A stretch of 64,000 nucleotides of DNA from Streptomyces sp. TP-A0874 (GCF_001748085.1 NZ_BBZK01000012.1:1-64000); one strand, 5' to 3'. Positions 52,443-61,794 are shown, counted from the stretch's first letter. A program made the numbers and translations. The notes: a model not told the origin generated them from the sequence alone.

Positions 52443-53150
52443 TCAGCCGGCGAGCTTGACGCCCTTGCCGCTGACGGTCAGCTCTATGCCGTCCTTCGTC
52501 GCGTTGACGCTCTCCAGCGACAGCTCCTCGGGGAGGCCGCCGATCTTGCTGTCCATGTCGATCTTCTCCCGGACCATGTCCTCCAGCCCCGGGATCTGGC
52601 TGGCCGGGATGGCCACGGCGCGCAGCCGCACGGTGTGACTGCCGCTGACCGAGACGGTGCTCACCACGCTGTGCTCGAAGGACTGACCGAGCGGCAGCGG
52701 CACGTTCGCGGTCACCTTGACCTGGCCCTTGCCGTCCTTGTTCTTGCCGCCGTAGCCGAGGGTGACGTTCTCGTCGGCGGCCTTGGTCAGGTCGTCGTAG
52801 CCGATCAGCGCGGTACCGGTGGCCCGCTCGGCGGTGGCGGAGGAGAAGTCCCCGCCGATGCGCACATCCGACAGCCGGGCCGACAGCGAGCTGACCCGGA
52901 TCGTGTGGCCGGCCGCCTCGTGCTCTATGCCGTCGAGCTCCAGGTCGACCTCACCGAACTTCTTGCTGATCACCTGGGTCAGAAAGGGGAATCCCTTGAT
53001 CGACACCTTGGGGGTGCCGGGAAGGCCCTGGCTGCTCTGGATCTTCTCCGCTGCCTTCTTCTCCGCGAGATTGACCGCGAGGCGGTCGGCAGCGACGAAG
53101 AGCCCGCCGAGCACTACGACGAGGATGAGGATTATTCGCAATGCCCGCAT
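52443..53150 (-). CDS. DUF2993/LmeA-like envelope protein
   Basis: A 235-aa secreted or anchored protein with N-terminal hydrophobic helix (MRALRIILILVVVLGGLFVA) and the DUF2993 domain (VSIKGFPFLTQVISKKFGEV; GYDDLTKAADEN). In mycobacteria LmeA binds phospholipids in the periplasm and supports lipomannan maturation. Here no lipomannan genes are near, so a general lipid-binding function is likely. Ends before a 19-bp hairpin. Confidence 0.88.
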   Translation of the reverse strand: MRALRIILILVVVLGGLFVAADRLAVNLAEKKAAEKIQSSQGLPGTPKVSIKGFPFLTQVISKKFGEVDLELDGIEHEAAGHTIRVSSLSARLSDVRIGGDFSSATAERATGTALIGYDDLTKAADENVTLGYGGKNKDGKGQVKVTANVPLPLGQSFEHSVVSTVSVSGSHTVRLRAVAIPASQIPGLEDMVREKIDMDSKIGGLPEELSLESVNATKDGIELTVSGKGVKLAG

Positions 53151-53231
53151 CGGTCCGTTCCCCCATGTCGATCACATGTACTGAAGGGTTGTCCTTGAGC
53201 CCCGTGCCCCCTGGCGAGCTTAACCGGACGG

Positions 53232-54167
53232 TCAGGCGATTGTTCGACTCAGTACGTAGACGATGGGGCCCGCCATGGTGAGCGGCAGCGCGACACCGGC
53301 CGTCATATGCACGAAACGAGAGGGGTAGTCGTAACTCGCCACGCGCAGCCCGATGAGCGCGCAGAGCCCGGCTGTGAGACCGGTCACGGTGCCGGTGAGG
53401 TCGTTCAGGGCGAGGAGCCGTCCCACTCCCAGACCCGCGCCAGCGGCGACGGCCAACGCGAGGACCGGGGAGAGCGGAGCCGGCAGCGGCAGCGCGCGGA
53501 CGAGCACGGCGGCGGCCACCGCGACCGCCCCGGCGACCACCAGGTCGGACGACTCCGCGGCGGCGGCCAGATGACCCGCGGCCAGTACGGTGACCGCGGC
53601 GGCGGCGACCCCGGCGGTGAGCGCGTACAGCCGCTCGTCGGCCGAGCTGCGGTTCCGCAGCTGGAGCACCAGCACCAGCAGGCACCAGACACCCAGGGTG
53701 CCCAGCGCCACGGTGGGGGCGTGGGACCGGTCGACCGCGAGCAGCCCGACGTCCGCGACGACGCCCCCGGCGAAGGCCAGGGCGATGCCCTGCCGGGCCG
53801 GCCACATGCCGTTCAGCCGGTACCAGCCGGCCGCCGTCACCGCCTGGAGCAGCACGACCGGAACGGCGGCCAGCGGGCGGGGGAGCGGTGCGGCGAGCGC
53901 GACCAGCCCGGCGAGGACGACGGTCAGCAGCGCCGGCTGCAGGCCGGGGGCGATGATCGGCGAGCGGCCCTCGGCGCGCGCCCGCTGGGCCGCCGTCAGC
54001 GGGTTCGGCGGTGCGGGCGACGGCTCGGGAGCCGGTGGGGCCGGGCTGCCCGCCGAGGCGGCGTCCGGGGCGGTCGCCGTCGGCGCGAGCGGTCCGGTCG
54101 GCGTGCCCGGCCGGCCGGGGCCGTCCGGCTCCGGGCGGAGGTACGGGTTCTGAGACTGGTCGGTCAT
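53232..54167 (-). CDS. Multispan membrane protein of the glnR region
   Basis: A 311-aa protein with a Pro/Ala-rich cytosolic N-terminus (about 1-65) and about eight membrane helices after GRSPIIAPGLQPALLT. No catalytic motif is apparent. It is downstream of the MoaD/ThiS-like gene by 10 nt and conserved in this position in Streptomyces as I recall. Function unknown. Confidence 0.82.
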   Translation of the reverse strand: MTDQSQNPYLRPEPDGPGRPGTPTGPLAPTATAPDAASAGSPAPPAPEPSPAPPNPLTAAQRARAEGRSPIIAPGLQPALLTVVLAGLVALAAPLPRPLAAVPVVLLQAVTAAGWYRLNGMWPARQGIALAFAGGVVADVGLLAVDRSHAPTVALGTLGVWCLLVLVLQLRNRSSADERLYALTAGVAAAAVTVLAAGHLAAAAESSDLVVAGAVAVAAAVLVRALPLPAPLSPVLALAVAAGAGLGVGRLLALNDLTGTVTGLTAGLCALIGLRVASYDYPSRFVHMTAGVALPLTMAGPIVYVLSRTIA

Positions 54168-54177
54168 GTGCGGGGGG

Positions 54178-54438
54178 TCACCCTCCGGCGAATGGTGGGA
54201 GCACCTCGACCGTTCCGCCCGGGGTCAGTTCGACCGAGTCGTGGCTCCGGCTGCCGACCGGGTCGCCGTCCACCAGGAAGGAGCAGCGGACCAGCACCCG
54301 GGCGAACTCGGCGGTGTGCCGCTGCCGGGCCGCCTCCAGAGCTTCGGCGAGCGTGCCCGCCTCGTAGGGCTCTTCGGCGGTCCGCGCTGCGGCCTTGGCC
54401 GCCGCCCAGTACCGGATGGTGCCTGCTGTCGCTGCCAT
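54178..54438 (-). CDS. MoaD/ThiS family sulfur carrier protein
   Basis: An 86-aa ubiquitin-like protein ending in PPFAGG, the diglycine tail needed for activation and thiocarboxylation. It starts TIRYWAAAKAAARTAEEPYE as MoaD does. It may supply sulfur for molybdopterin or another sulfur-containing cofactor; which one is not shown by neighbours. The ATG at 54438 has CAGGAG upstream; longer readings upstream have no homology. Confidence 0.9.
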   Translation of the reverse strand: MAATAGTIRYWAAAKAAARTAEEPYEAGTLAEALEAARQRHTAEFARVLVRCSFLVDGDPVGSRSHDSVELTPGGTVEVLPPFAGG

Positions 54439-54527
54439 GGGTGACTCCTGTCGTCGCGGGTTCGTGCCGGATCCGTTCTGGCGAGGGGTCGGGGTTCTTC
54501 GGCGGCGCCCGGCGGACGCCGCCCCCA

Positions 54528-55526
54528 TCATGACGTGTTTCGCGGTGCGTTGTGCCGCTGCCCCGGCCCCGGCGAGCTTTCGGCCAGCCAACCGGCGATC
54601 CGGGTCAGCAGCCGGTCGTCGACCGCGTTCTCCGCGTGACCCAGGCCGCGCTCGATCCAGAGGTCGGCCGCCCCCGCCGCGGCTTCGGCCAGGGAGAGCG
54701 GATGGTCCAGCGGGAAATACCGGTCCTGGTCGCCGTGGACGATCAGCAGTGGGGTCGGGGCGATCAGCGGCACGGCCGCCACCGGCGGCAACGGCACCGG
54801 GTCCCAGTCCTCGGTGTGGATCCGGGTGCGGAGCCCGTAGCGGCCCACCACCCGGCCCGCGGGCCGGGTGATCACCCAGTGCACCCGCCGCATCGGTGCG
54901 GTGCCGCGGTAGTACCAGCGGGCCGGGGCGCTCACCGAGACCACCGCGTCGGAGTACGCCGGCAGCCGGTCGCGGTGCGGCACGGTGCAGCCGGTCGCAC
55001 GGGGGCCGAGCGGGGTCGCGGCGGTGGGGCGGTCCGGCCCGCCCGGCCGGTGGAGCGCGGCGTGCCGCAGCACCACCGAGCCGCCCATTGAGAAGCCGAT
55101 CGTGGCCACCCTCCGGTGGCCGAGCGACCGCGCCCAGCGGACCGCCGAGGCCAGGTCGAGCACCTCGCGGTCGCCGACGGTGGAGCGTCCACCGGAGCGG
55201 CCGTGGCCGCGGAAGGAGAAGGTGACGACCGCCGCGTGCCGCCGGAGCACCGCCGCCACCCGCCGGACCGCCGGCCGGTCGAGCGAGCCGGTGAAACCGT
55301 GCGCGACCACGATCGCCGGGCCCTCGCCCGGTTGGGCGGTCTCTCCACCAGCCCCGGTCCTGGGCTGGTGGAGAGCCTCGATCCGCACTCCGTCGTCGGT
55401 CAGCAGGGCAGCACGCGTCCCGCCTCCGCCCGGTCGCCCCGGTTGCTTCGGAGGCCGGGCGGGCTGGGCGGGCTGGGCGGCTGAGTGGGGGAAACGGCCG
55501 GATTCGCCGGCTGACTGGGAGGACAC
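54528..55526 (-). CDS. Alpha/beta hydrolase
   Basis: A 332-aa hydrolase with a long disordered N-terminus (about 1-40). The oxyanion motif VVAHGFTGS, the nucleophile elbow GFSMGGSVV (about residue 145), LLIVHGDQDRYFP (acid) and GLGHAENA (His) make the catalytic triad complete. The substrate is unknown (ester or lipid). The GTG at 55526 follows a CACAAT -10-like element by 7 nt (minus strand), so the mRNA may be leaderless. It is divergent from glnR. Confidence 0.85.
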   Translation of the reverse strand: MSSQSAGESGRFPHSAAQPAQPARPPKQPGRPGGGGTRAALLTDDGVRIEALHQPRTGAGGETAQPGEGPAIVVAHGFTGSLDRPAVRRVAAVLRRHAAVVTFSFRGHGRSGGRSTVGDREVLDLASAVRWARSLGHRRVATIGFSMGGSVVLRHAALHRPGGPDRPTAATPLGPRATGCTVPHRDRLPAYSDAVVSVSAPARWYYRGTAPMRRVHWVITRPAGRVVGRYGLRTRIHTEDWDPVPLPPVAAVPLIAPTPLLIVHGDQDRYFPLDHPLSLAEAAAGAADLWIERGLGHAENAVDDRLLTRIAGWLAESSPGPGQRHNAPRNTS

Positions 55527-55675
55527 GTGCGTTATTGTGACCGGGAGGATCCGGGCAGCGCCGCCCCCGGGTCCTTTCGTGCTTCCGGTGCCCGACGCGG
55601 CACCGGGCACCGCCCGTGTGCGCGGCGCTGGGCCTTCGCGGGCGAGGAGGGACCGACGGTCATGGCCAGCGGACG

Positions 55676-56440
55676 ATGAGCACCCTGCTGCTCCTCACGG
55701 ACACCCCCGCCGACCAGCCCCGCACGCCCGGAGAGGTGCTCCCGGCCCTGGACCTGCTGCTGCACGAGGCCAGGGTGGCGCCGGTCGAGGGCGCGGCCCT
55801 GGTGCACGCCCCGACGGCGGAGGTGGTCCTCGTCGACGGGCGGCAGGACCTGCCCCGGGTGCGTTCGCTGTGCCGGCTGCTGCGCACCACCGGGCTGGAC
55901 GCCCCGCTGCTCCTGATCGTGACGGAGGGCGGACTGGCCGCCGTCCACGCGGACTGGGGAGTGGACGACGTCCTGCTGGACACCGCGGGTCCGGCGGAGG
56001 TGGAGGCGAGGATCCGGCTGGTGACCGGGCGGCGGCGACTGGCGGCCGAGGACCTGCCGGACGAGATCCGCGGCGGAGACCTCGCGATCAACGAGGCGGC
56101 GTACAGCGCGAAGCTCGCCGGCAGGGTGCTCGATCTCACCTTCAAGGAGTTCGAGCTGCTCAGGTACCTGGCCCAGCACCCCGGCCGGGTCTTCACCCGG
56201 GCCCAGCTCCTGCAGGACGTCTGGGGGTACGACTACTTCGGCGGCACCCGCACGGTGGACGTCCATGTGCGGCGGCTGCGCGCGAAACTCGGGCCGGAGC
56301 ACGAGTCGCTGATCGGGACCGTCCGCAACGTCGGCTACCGCTTCGTACTGCCGGAGCGGGCCGAGCGGACCACCGCGCCGCGGGGGGCGGGCGCCGCCGC
56401 GCCGGTGGCCGCGGACGTCCGAGCGGGCTGGGGGAGTTGA
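55676..56440 (+). CDS. glnR: GlnR, global nitrogen regulator
   Basis: A 254-aa OmpR-type regulator. The N-terminal receiver (about 1-118) is the atypical GlnR type: DGRQDLPRVRSLCRLLR and TEGGLAAVHADWGVDDVLLD match the known family, and its conserved Asp is part of a self-stabilising interface rather than a phosphorylation pocket. The DNA-binding domain (about 135-230) includes LDLTFKEFELLRYLAQHPGR and the recognition-helix segment GYDYFGGTRTVDVHVRRLR. It activates glnA, glnII, amtB and others in nitrogen limitation. The ATG at 55676 gives the family start MSTLLLLTD. A 20-residue upstream extension is not supported. Confidence 0.96.
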   Translation: MSTLLLLTDTPADQPRTPGEVLPALDLLLHEARVAPVEGAALVHAPTAEVVLVDGRQDLPRVRSLCRLLRTTGLDAPLLLIVTEGGLAAVHADWGVDDVLLDTAGPAEVEARIRLVTGRRRLAAEDLPDEIRGGDLAINEAAYSAKLAGRVLDLTFKEFELLRYLAQHPGRVFTRAQLLQDVWGYDYFGGTRTVDVHVRRLRAKLGPEHESLIGTVRNVGYRFVLPERAERTTAPRGAGAAAPVAADVRAGWGS

Positions 56441-56555
56441 GGGTGGAGGCTGAGCGGCGGGTGTGTGGAGGTGTTGGAGAGGTGTGTGGGGGCTTTGGCC
56501 CCGCGCCGCCATGCGCCCTGCGATCGCCCACGTCATCCCGCGTAGACTACGCACT

Positions 56556-57578
56556 GTGGCCAAGGTGACGCGGGACGACGTAGCGAGGTTGGCGGGTACA
56601 TCCACCGCCGTGGTGAGCTACGTCATCAACAACGGACCGAGACCGGTCGCACCGGCCACCCGTGAGCGGGTGCTCAACGCGATCAAGGAGCTCGGCTACC
56701 GGCCGGACCGGGTCGCGCAGGCGATGGCCAGCCGACGTACCGACCTCATAGGCCTGATCCTCCCGGACGCGCGGCAGCCCTTCTTCGCGGAGATGGCCCA
56801 TGCCGTGGAACAGGCCGCCGCCGACCGCGGGAAGATGGTGCTGGTCGGCAACTCCGACTACCGGGACGAACGCGAAGTCCACTATCTGCGAGCGTTCCTC
56901 GGTATGCGGGTCTCCGGGCTGATCCTCATCAGCCAGGGGCCGAGCGAGCACGCGGCGGCCGAGATCGAGGCCTGGGACGCCCGGCTGGTGCTGATGCACC
57001 GGCGGCCGGACGCGATCGACGACATGGCGGTCGTCACCGACGACGTGGGCGGCGCCCAGTTGGCGACCCGGCACCTGCTGGAGCACGGTCACCCCTACGT
57101 GGCCTGCCTGGGCGGTGTCGAGTCGACGCCCGTGATCGGCGACCCGGTCACCGACCACATCGAGGGTTGGCGGCGGGCCATGCACGAGGCCGGCCGTTCC
57201 ACCGAGGGCCGGCTGTTCCAGTCGCTCTACAACCGCTACGAGTCCTACCAGGTCGCGTTGGAGCTGCTCGCCGGCCCGGACCGGCCGCCGGCCATCATCT
57301 GCGCCACCGACGACCAGGCCATCGGGGTGCTGCGGGCGGCGCGGGAGCTGCGGATCGACGTGCCCGGGGAGTTGGCCGTGGCCGGTTTCGACGATGTGAA
57401 GGAAGCGGCGCTCACCGACCCGCCGCTGACCACCGTCGCCTCGGACCGGCGGGCGATGGCGGACGCCGCGGTGGGGCTGGTCCTCGACGACGGACTCCGG
57501 GTGCCCGGCCCCCGGCAGGAGCGGCTCAAGCAGTTCCCGTCCCGACTCGTGGTACGCCGCTCCTGCGGCTGCGCCTGA
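56556..57578 (+). CDS. LacI-family regulator
   Basis: A 340-aa LacI repressor with N-terminal HTH (VTRDDVARLAGTSTAVVSYV, hinge region NAIKELGYRPDRVAQAMA) and a periplasmic-binding-protein-like sugar domain (IGLILPDARQPFFAEMAHAV; AIICATDDQAIGV). The C-terminal RRSCGC is a Cys-rich end. The GTG at 56556 is 7 nt after TAGACT, so it is leaderless. It sits after glnR in the same orientation, as in S. coelicolor. Its sugar is unknown. Confidence 0.92.
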   Translation: MAKVTRDDVARLAGTSTAVVSYVINNGPRPVAPATRERVLNAIKELGYRPDRVAQAMASRRTDLIGLILPDARQPFFAEMAHAVEQAAADRGKMVLVGNSDYRDEREVHYLRAFLGMRVSGLILISQGPSEHAAAEIEAWDARLVLMHRRPDAIDDMAVVTDDVGGAQLATRHLLEHGHPYVACLGGVESTPVIGDPVTDHIEGWRRAMHEAGRSTEGRLFQSLYNRYESYQVALELLAGPDRPPAIICATDDQAIGVLRAARELRIDVPGELAVAGFDDVKEAALTDPPLTTVASDRRAMADAAVGLVLDDGLRVPGPRQERLKQFPSRLVVRRSCGCA

Positions 57579-57741
57579 GAATCAGCGTCTCCGGGGCGTC
57601 GGACCCGGGCAGCCTGCTCGGTAGACCGGGCGGGTTTCCCTGACGGCGCCGCTGGTTGCCGTGGGCCCGTGGTCCGTCATTCCGCGTTCCTGGGGTCGTT
57701 CCGCGTCCGTCGATCGCCGACCCCCACCGAATGGGTCGACA

Positions 57742-57767
57742 GGCGCCGCCTGGAAGCCGGCGGCGCC
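57742..57767 (+). terminator. Hairpin after the LacI gene
   Basis: GGCGCCGCC and GGCGGCGCC pair over 9 bp with an 8-nt loop in the 297-nt gap before the PadR gene. Confidence 0.6.
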
Positions 57768-57847
57768 GGGTGGCCGGGTCCAGGTCGATCGATCTCGCTG
57801 CGTGCCAAAGGGAGTTGGCGGAAGGGCCCGATCGATGGCGGTTGGTT

Positions 57848-57861
57848 AGTCTATTTAGACT
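57848..57861. promoter_or_regulatory. Palindromic operator before the PadR gene
   Basis: AGTCTA-TT-TAGACT is a perfect 14-bp dyad 14 nt before the PadR ATG, in an unusually AT-rich patch. It is the likely PadR autoregulatory site. Confidence 0.75.
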
Positions 57862-57875
57862 GATAGAGTTCGATC

Positions 57876-58502
57876 ATGCCACGCCGCGCTCTTGACAACC
57901 CGATCGTTCTCGCGGTGCTGGGCCTGCTGCTGGAGCAGAGCTCGCATCCCCATCAGATCCTGTACGAGCTGCGAAAACGCAGCGACAACCACGCCTCCGC
58001 GATCAACCGGGGCACGCTCTACAACACCGTCGCCGCCCTGGCCGAAGCCGGCTGGATCGCCTCGCAGGGCCAGCAGCGTTCGGGCAACCGCCCGGAAAGG
58101 ACGGTCTACGCCCTCACGGAATCGGGCCATGAGGAGCTCGTACGACGACTCGACTCGCAGATCCGGAACCCCCGGCGGGAGTTCGCGCAGTTCCTCGGAG
58201 CCGTCACCTACCTCGGTGCCCTCGGGCCGAGCGGAGCGGAGGAGGCGTTGACGGAGCGCTCCCGACGTCTCCGGGAGCGCATGGCGGCCGATGAGAAGCG
58301 GCTCGCGGACGCCCTGGCGGCCGGTGTGACCCGCCTCCACGTCATCGAAGCCGAGTACGCGCTCAGCCTGGATCGTGCCGAGACGGCCTGGATCGACGCC
58401 GTCGTCGAGGACATCCGCACCGGCTCCCTCACCTGGCCGGCCGCCTCCTCGGCGACCCCCGGGTCTCCCATGTCCCTGGACGGAGAGGACTCCAAGGCAT
58501 GA
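57876..58502 (+). CDS. PadR-family regulator
   Basis: A 208-aa PadR regulator with the N-terminal winged helix (LDNPIVLAVLGLLLEQSSHP, GTLYNTVAALAEAGWI) and a C-terminal coiled-coil dimerisation part. It probably represses itself and the glycosidase gene joined to it by an ATGA overlap. The inducer could be a sugar or phenolic. The ATG has a palindromic operator just upstream and no strong ribosome site. Confidence 0.92.
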   Translation: MPRRALDNPIVLAVLGLLLEQSSHPHQILYELRKRSDNHASAINRGTLYNTVAALAEAGWIASQGQQRSGNRPERTVYALTESGHEELVRRLDSQIRNPRREFAQFLGAVTYLGALGPSGAEEALTERSRRLRERMAADEKRLADALAAGVTRLHVIEAEYALSLDRAETAWIDAVVEDIRTGSLTWPAASSATPGSPMSLDGEDSKA

Positions 58503-59488
58503 CAGCGACAACCCATGACGGCCTGCTCTTCGGGATATACCCCGGTGGAGTCTGCGGGGACGACGCCGGCGGACTCACCAGCGGTCCGCCCGACGACCCG
58601 ACCCGGGTGGCGAGCGTGCTCGACCGTCTCCAGGGCCGAGCAGGTCGCCCCTTCCTGGTACGCGCCTACCTCGGCTTCGACGACACCACCCGGCTCGGCG
58701 AGCCGCACCTGACCGAGACGCCCACCGCCGCGGACCAGTACGCCGTGCGGGGGCGGAGACTGGACCTGGTGGCGCAGTACCGGTCCGCCGCCGCGGATGT
58801 CGACGGCTACTGCGACTTCCTGCGCGAGCTGGTCGAGCAGTACGGCGCGGTCACCAGCACCCTGCAGGTGGCGGAGGAGCCGAACGTCGCGTCGAACCCC
58901 GTGCTGGACGGCTATTACCCGGCGGTGCGGGAGGCGATCGTCCGAGGTGTGGCCGCGGCCAAGGCGCGGGCCCGAGAACTGGGACACGGACACCTGCGGG
59001 TCGGGTTCAACACCACGCCGCTGTTCGGACCGGCCGCCTCGTTCGTCGCCGAACTCACCGGCCGGGGCGGGGAGGAGTTCATCGGCGACCTGGACTACGT
59101 GGGCCTGGACTTCTTCCCCGACGTCTTCCAGCCCGTCGCCGCCGCCGAACTGGCACCGGCGGTCGAGGGGCTGCTACGGCACCACCGGGACGCGTTGCTG
59201 ACCCCGGCGGGCCTGGGGCACCTGCCGCTGCACATCACCGAGCACGGCTGGCCCACCGGACCGGACCGACCCGCCGACCGCCAGGCCGATGTGGTCGAGA
59301 CCGTGGTCCGGACCGTCGCGGCTCATGCGAGGCGGCTGGGACTGAGCGGCTACACGCACTTCTCGCTACGGGACTCCGACAGCTCGAACCCGGGGCTGTT
59401 CCACCAGTTCGGTCTCACCACCGACGACTACGCGCCCAAACCCGCCTTCGAGACCATGTGGACGCTCGTCGAGGAGTTCAGCGTCTGA
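58499..59488 (+). CDS. TIM-barrel glycoside hydrolase-like protein (clan GH-A)
   Basis: A 329-aa TIM-barrel protein without signal peptide. Two Glu residues suit a retaining clan GH-A enzyme: acid/base in VAEEPNVAS (about residue 121, NEP-like but EEP) and nucleophile in ITEHGWPTG (about residue 244). The repeated-strand pattern (DYVGLDFFPDVFQP) also agrees. It probably acts on an oligosaccharide or glycoside inside the cell. Coupled to the PadR gene by ATGA, so its expression follows PadR. Confidence 0.75.
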   Translation: MTATTHDGLLFGIYPGGVCGDDAGGLTSGPPDDPTRVASVLDRLQGRAGRPFLVRAYLGFDDTTRLGEPHLTETPTAADQYAVRGRRLDLVAQYRSAAADVDGYCDFLRELVEQYGAVTSTLQVAEEPNVASNPVLDGYYPAVREAIVRGVAAAKARARELGHGHLRVGFNTTPLFGPAASFVAELTGRGGEEFIGDLDYVGLDFFPDVFQPVAAAELAPAVEGLLRHHRDALLTPAGLGHLPLHITEHGWPTGPDRPADRQADVVETVVRTVAAHARRLGLSGYTHFSLRDSDSSNPGLFHQFGLTTDDYAPKPAFETMWTLVEEFSV

Positions 59489-59550
59489 CGAGGGGCCGCG
59501 GTTCGGCCCGGCACCCCACGCCTCCCGCTCCGGCGCAGCCTGACGCGACA

Positions 59551-59592
59551 GCGCCCCGCTCACCGGCCGATCCGCGGCCGTGAGCGGGGCGC
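59551..59592. terminator. Bidirectional terminator
   Basis: GCGCCCCGCTCA pairs with TGAGCGGGGCGC (12 bp), with an inner CGGCC/GGCCG stem, between the convergent glycosidase and 5'-nucleotidase genes. Confidence 0.88.
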
Positions 59593-59612
59593 GCCTACTC
59601 GGCGGTCCGCGC

Positions 59613-61475
59613 CTACTCGACGACCGTGATCCGGTCCGCCTTCGGCGGGGCCAGCGGGGAGTCGGCCGAGGAGTTCTCGGTCAGGTAGGCGTTGAACGCG
59701 TCCAGGTCGGAGGCGCCGACCAGCTTGTTACCGCCCTCCGCCAGCACGGTGAAACCGTCGCCGCCACCGGAGAGGAACTCGTTCATCGCGACCCGGTAGG
59801 TCCGGCTCGGGTCGATCGGCTCACCGTTCAACCGCACCGAGTCGACGACGATCCGATCCGCGCCGGACTTCGTCATGTCGAGCGTGTAGCTGAAGCCCTC
59901 CGAGACCTGGAGGATCTTCGGAGACTCCTCGTTGCCGCCGCTCACCTGCTGCCGCAGCGCGGTGATCAGCTGCTCTCCGGTCAGGTCGATGGCGGTCATC
60001 ATGTTGGTGAACGGCTGCACCGTGAAGGCCTCGCCGTAGGTCACCACGCCGTCGCCCTCGCCACCGGATGCCGGGTACGACAGGTCGGAGCGGATACCGC
60101 CCGGGTTCATCAGCGCGATCTCCGCACCGCCCTTGTCCTCCGGTGCCATAGCCGCCAACTGCGCGTCACTGATCAGGTCACCCAGCGGGGACTCCGGGGT
60201 CGTCGCCCCGCGGCCGGGGATGTCGTCCGAGATGTAGCCGACGGCCTCGTTGGCGATCGGCGCGGCCAGGTCGTTCCACCGCTTGATGAGAGCGGTCATG
60301 TCCCGCGCCGCGGGCTGGTCCCGGCGCACCACGTGGTTCGCCGTCCGGCCGCCGGCCGAGGCGACCGAGGTCCGCACGATGTCCTTGGTGCGGCGGTCGT
60401 AGGTGAGCGTGGTGTCGGTGTAGAGCTTGCCGAAGGAGGACGCCGAGGTGACCGTGCGCGGCTTGCCCGAGGGGTCCGGGATGGTGCAGGTGTACGCCTG
60501 GTGGGTGTGGCCGGTGACCAGCGCGTCGACCCGGGAGTCGACGTTCTTGGCGATGTCCACGATCGGGCCGGAGATGCCGTCGCCGGGGCCCGGGCTGTCG
60601 CAGTCGTAGTTGTACGCGCCGCTGACCGGTTCGCCGCCCTCGTGGATCAGCGCCACGACGGACCTAACGCCCTGCCGCTCCAACTCCTTGGCGTACTTGT
60701 TGATCGTCTTGACCTCGTTGTGGAACTTGAGGCCCTTGACCCCCTCGGCGGTGACGATGTCGGGGGTGCCCTCCAACGTCACACCGATGAAGCCGATCTT
60801 GACGCCCTTGTGCTTCCAGACGGTGTACGGCTTGAGGATCGGCTTTCCGGTCTTCTCGTCGGTGACGTTGGCCGCGAGGTACGGGAAGTCGGCGCCGCCG
60901 AAGACCTTGCCCTTCTCGAAGCAGCCGTCCTCCGGGTGGCAGCCGCCCCGCTGGATGCGCTCCAGCTCCGCGCGCCCCTCGTCGAACTCGTGGTTGCCCA
61001 CGCTGGTGACGTCGAGACGGAGCTTGTTCATCGCCTCGATGGTCGGCTCGTCGTGGAACAGCCCCGAGACCAGCGGGCTGGCGCCGATGAGGTCGCCCGC
61101 CGCCGCGGTGATGCTGTAGTCGTGGCCCTTGCGGGCCTTCCGCAGCGACGAGGCCAGGTACTCCACACCACCGGCGTCGACCTGCTCGCTGGTCCCGTCC
61201 GGGTGCTCCACGGTCACCTGGCCGGAGGATCCGGTGGGCGGTTCGAGATTGCCGTGGAAGTCGTTGAACGAGAGCAACTGCACGTCGACCGTGGGGCCCT
61301 GGCCCTTGCCGTGGCCCTTCCCGTGCCCGTGCCCGTGGCCGTGGTGGCTACCGGCGGAGTGCCCGCCGGTGGCGCCGGCCGGCACGGCGGCCGACAGCAC
61401 TCCGGCGGCGGCGAGCACGGCCGCACCGGCTGTCAACCGGCGTGCGAAACGGCGCCGTTGAGGTTTCGCTGGCAT
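59613..61475 (-). CDS. Secreted 5'-nucleotidase/UshA-family phosphoesterase
   Basis: A 620-aa exported enzyme with signal peptide (residues 1-35, Ala-x-Ala before GGHSAGS) and a His/Gly/Lys repeat at about 39-60 (HHGHGHGHGKGHGKG). The metallophosphatase domain shows LLSFNDFHGN, SVGNHEFDEG and ALVTGHTHQAY; the C-terminal 5-nucleotidase domain includes NPGGIRSDL and EAFTVQPFTN. It hydrolyses nucleotides outside the cell and can recycle phosphate. The ATG at 61475 has AAGGGGAAG upstream. Confidence 0.93.
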   Translation of the reverse strand: MPAKPQRRRFARRLTAGAAVLAAAGVLSAAVPAGATGGHSAGSHHGHGHGHGKGHGKGQGPTVDVQLLSFNDFHGNLEPPTGSSGQVTVEHPDGTSEQVDAGGVEYLASSLRKARKGHDYSITAAAGDLIGASPLVSGLFHDEPTIEAMNKLRLDVTSVGNHEFDEGRAELERIQRGGCHPEDGCFEKGKVFGGADFPYLAANVTDEKTGKPILKPYTVWKHKGVKIGFIGVTLEGTPDIVTAEGVKGLKFHNEVKTINKYAKELERQGVRSVVALIHEGGEPVSGAYNYDCDSPGPGDGISGPIVDIAKNVDSRVDALVTGHTHQAYTCTIPDPSGKPRTVTSASSFGKLYTDTTLTYDRRTKDIVRTSVASAGGRTANHVVRRDQPAARDMTALIKRWNDLAAPIANEAVGYISDDIPGRGATTPESPLGDLISDAQLAAMAPEDKGGAEIALMNPGGIRSDLSYPASGGEGDGVVTYGEAFTVQPFTNMMTAIDLTGEQLITALRQQVSGGNEESPKILQVSEGFSYTLDMTKSGADRIVVDSVRLNGEPIDPSRTYRVAMNEFLSGGGDGFTVLAEGGNKLVGASDLDAFNAYLTENSSADSPLAPPKADRITVVE

Positions 61476-61794
61476 ATCTTCCCCTTTTGGTGACGCTGGT
61501 GGCCGCCGCGAACTCCCGCGCTCCGGCGGGCGAACCGCACCGCAGAACAGCGGTACGTGACGATGAGGGGCTCCGCACGGAGTGGTCGCCCGGCACACCA
61601 CGTTCCCCAGCGGTCAGCTGGGGAGCCCTGAGCTCCGGCAGCCTACAGTTGACGCGCGTAGGTGTCAGCGGTCGGGCGTGATAATGACGTACGGGGGAAC
61701 GGCGCCGGAAGAGTTCGGGTCCGGGGCGAACAGCCGGGGGAAAGTCGAGCCGGGTTGATCCGTCCGTCCCCCGGCGCGTCGTAGGCTCGACGGT
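61476..61794. other. 319-bp divergent promoter region
   Basis: It lies between the 5'-nucleotidase and mshD. A TAGGCT -10-like hexamer (61782-61787) is 7 nt from the mshD start. No gene or other motif is seen; no clear PHO box is recognisable. Confidence 0.6.

Noticed and set aside
59580..61493. 637-aa open frame opposite the 5'-nucleotidase
   Set aside because: It is an antisense shadow: composition is Val/Arg/Gly/Asp-skewed, and the 5'-nucleotidase on the other strand has all family motifs.
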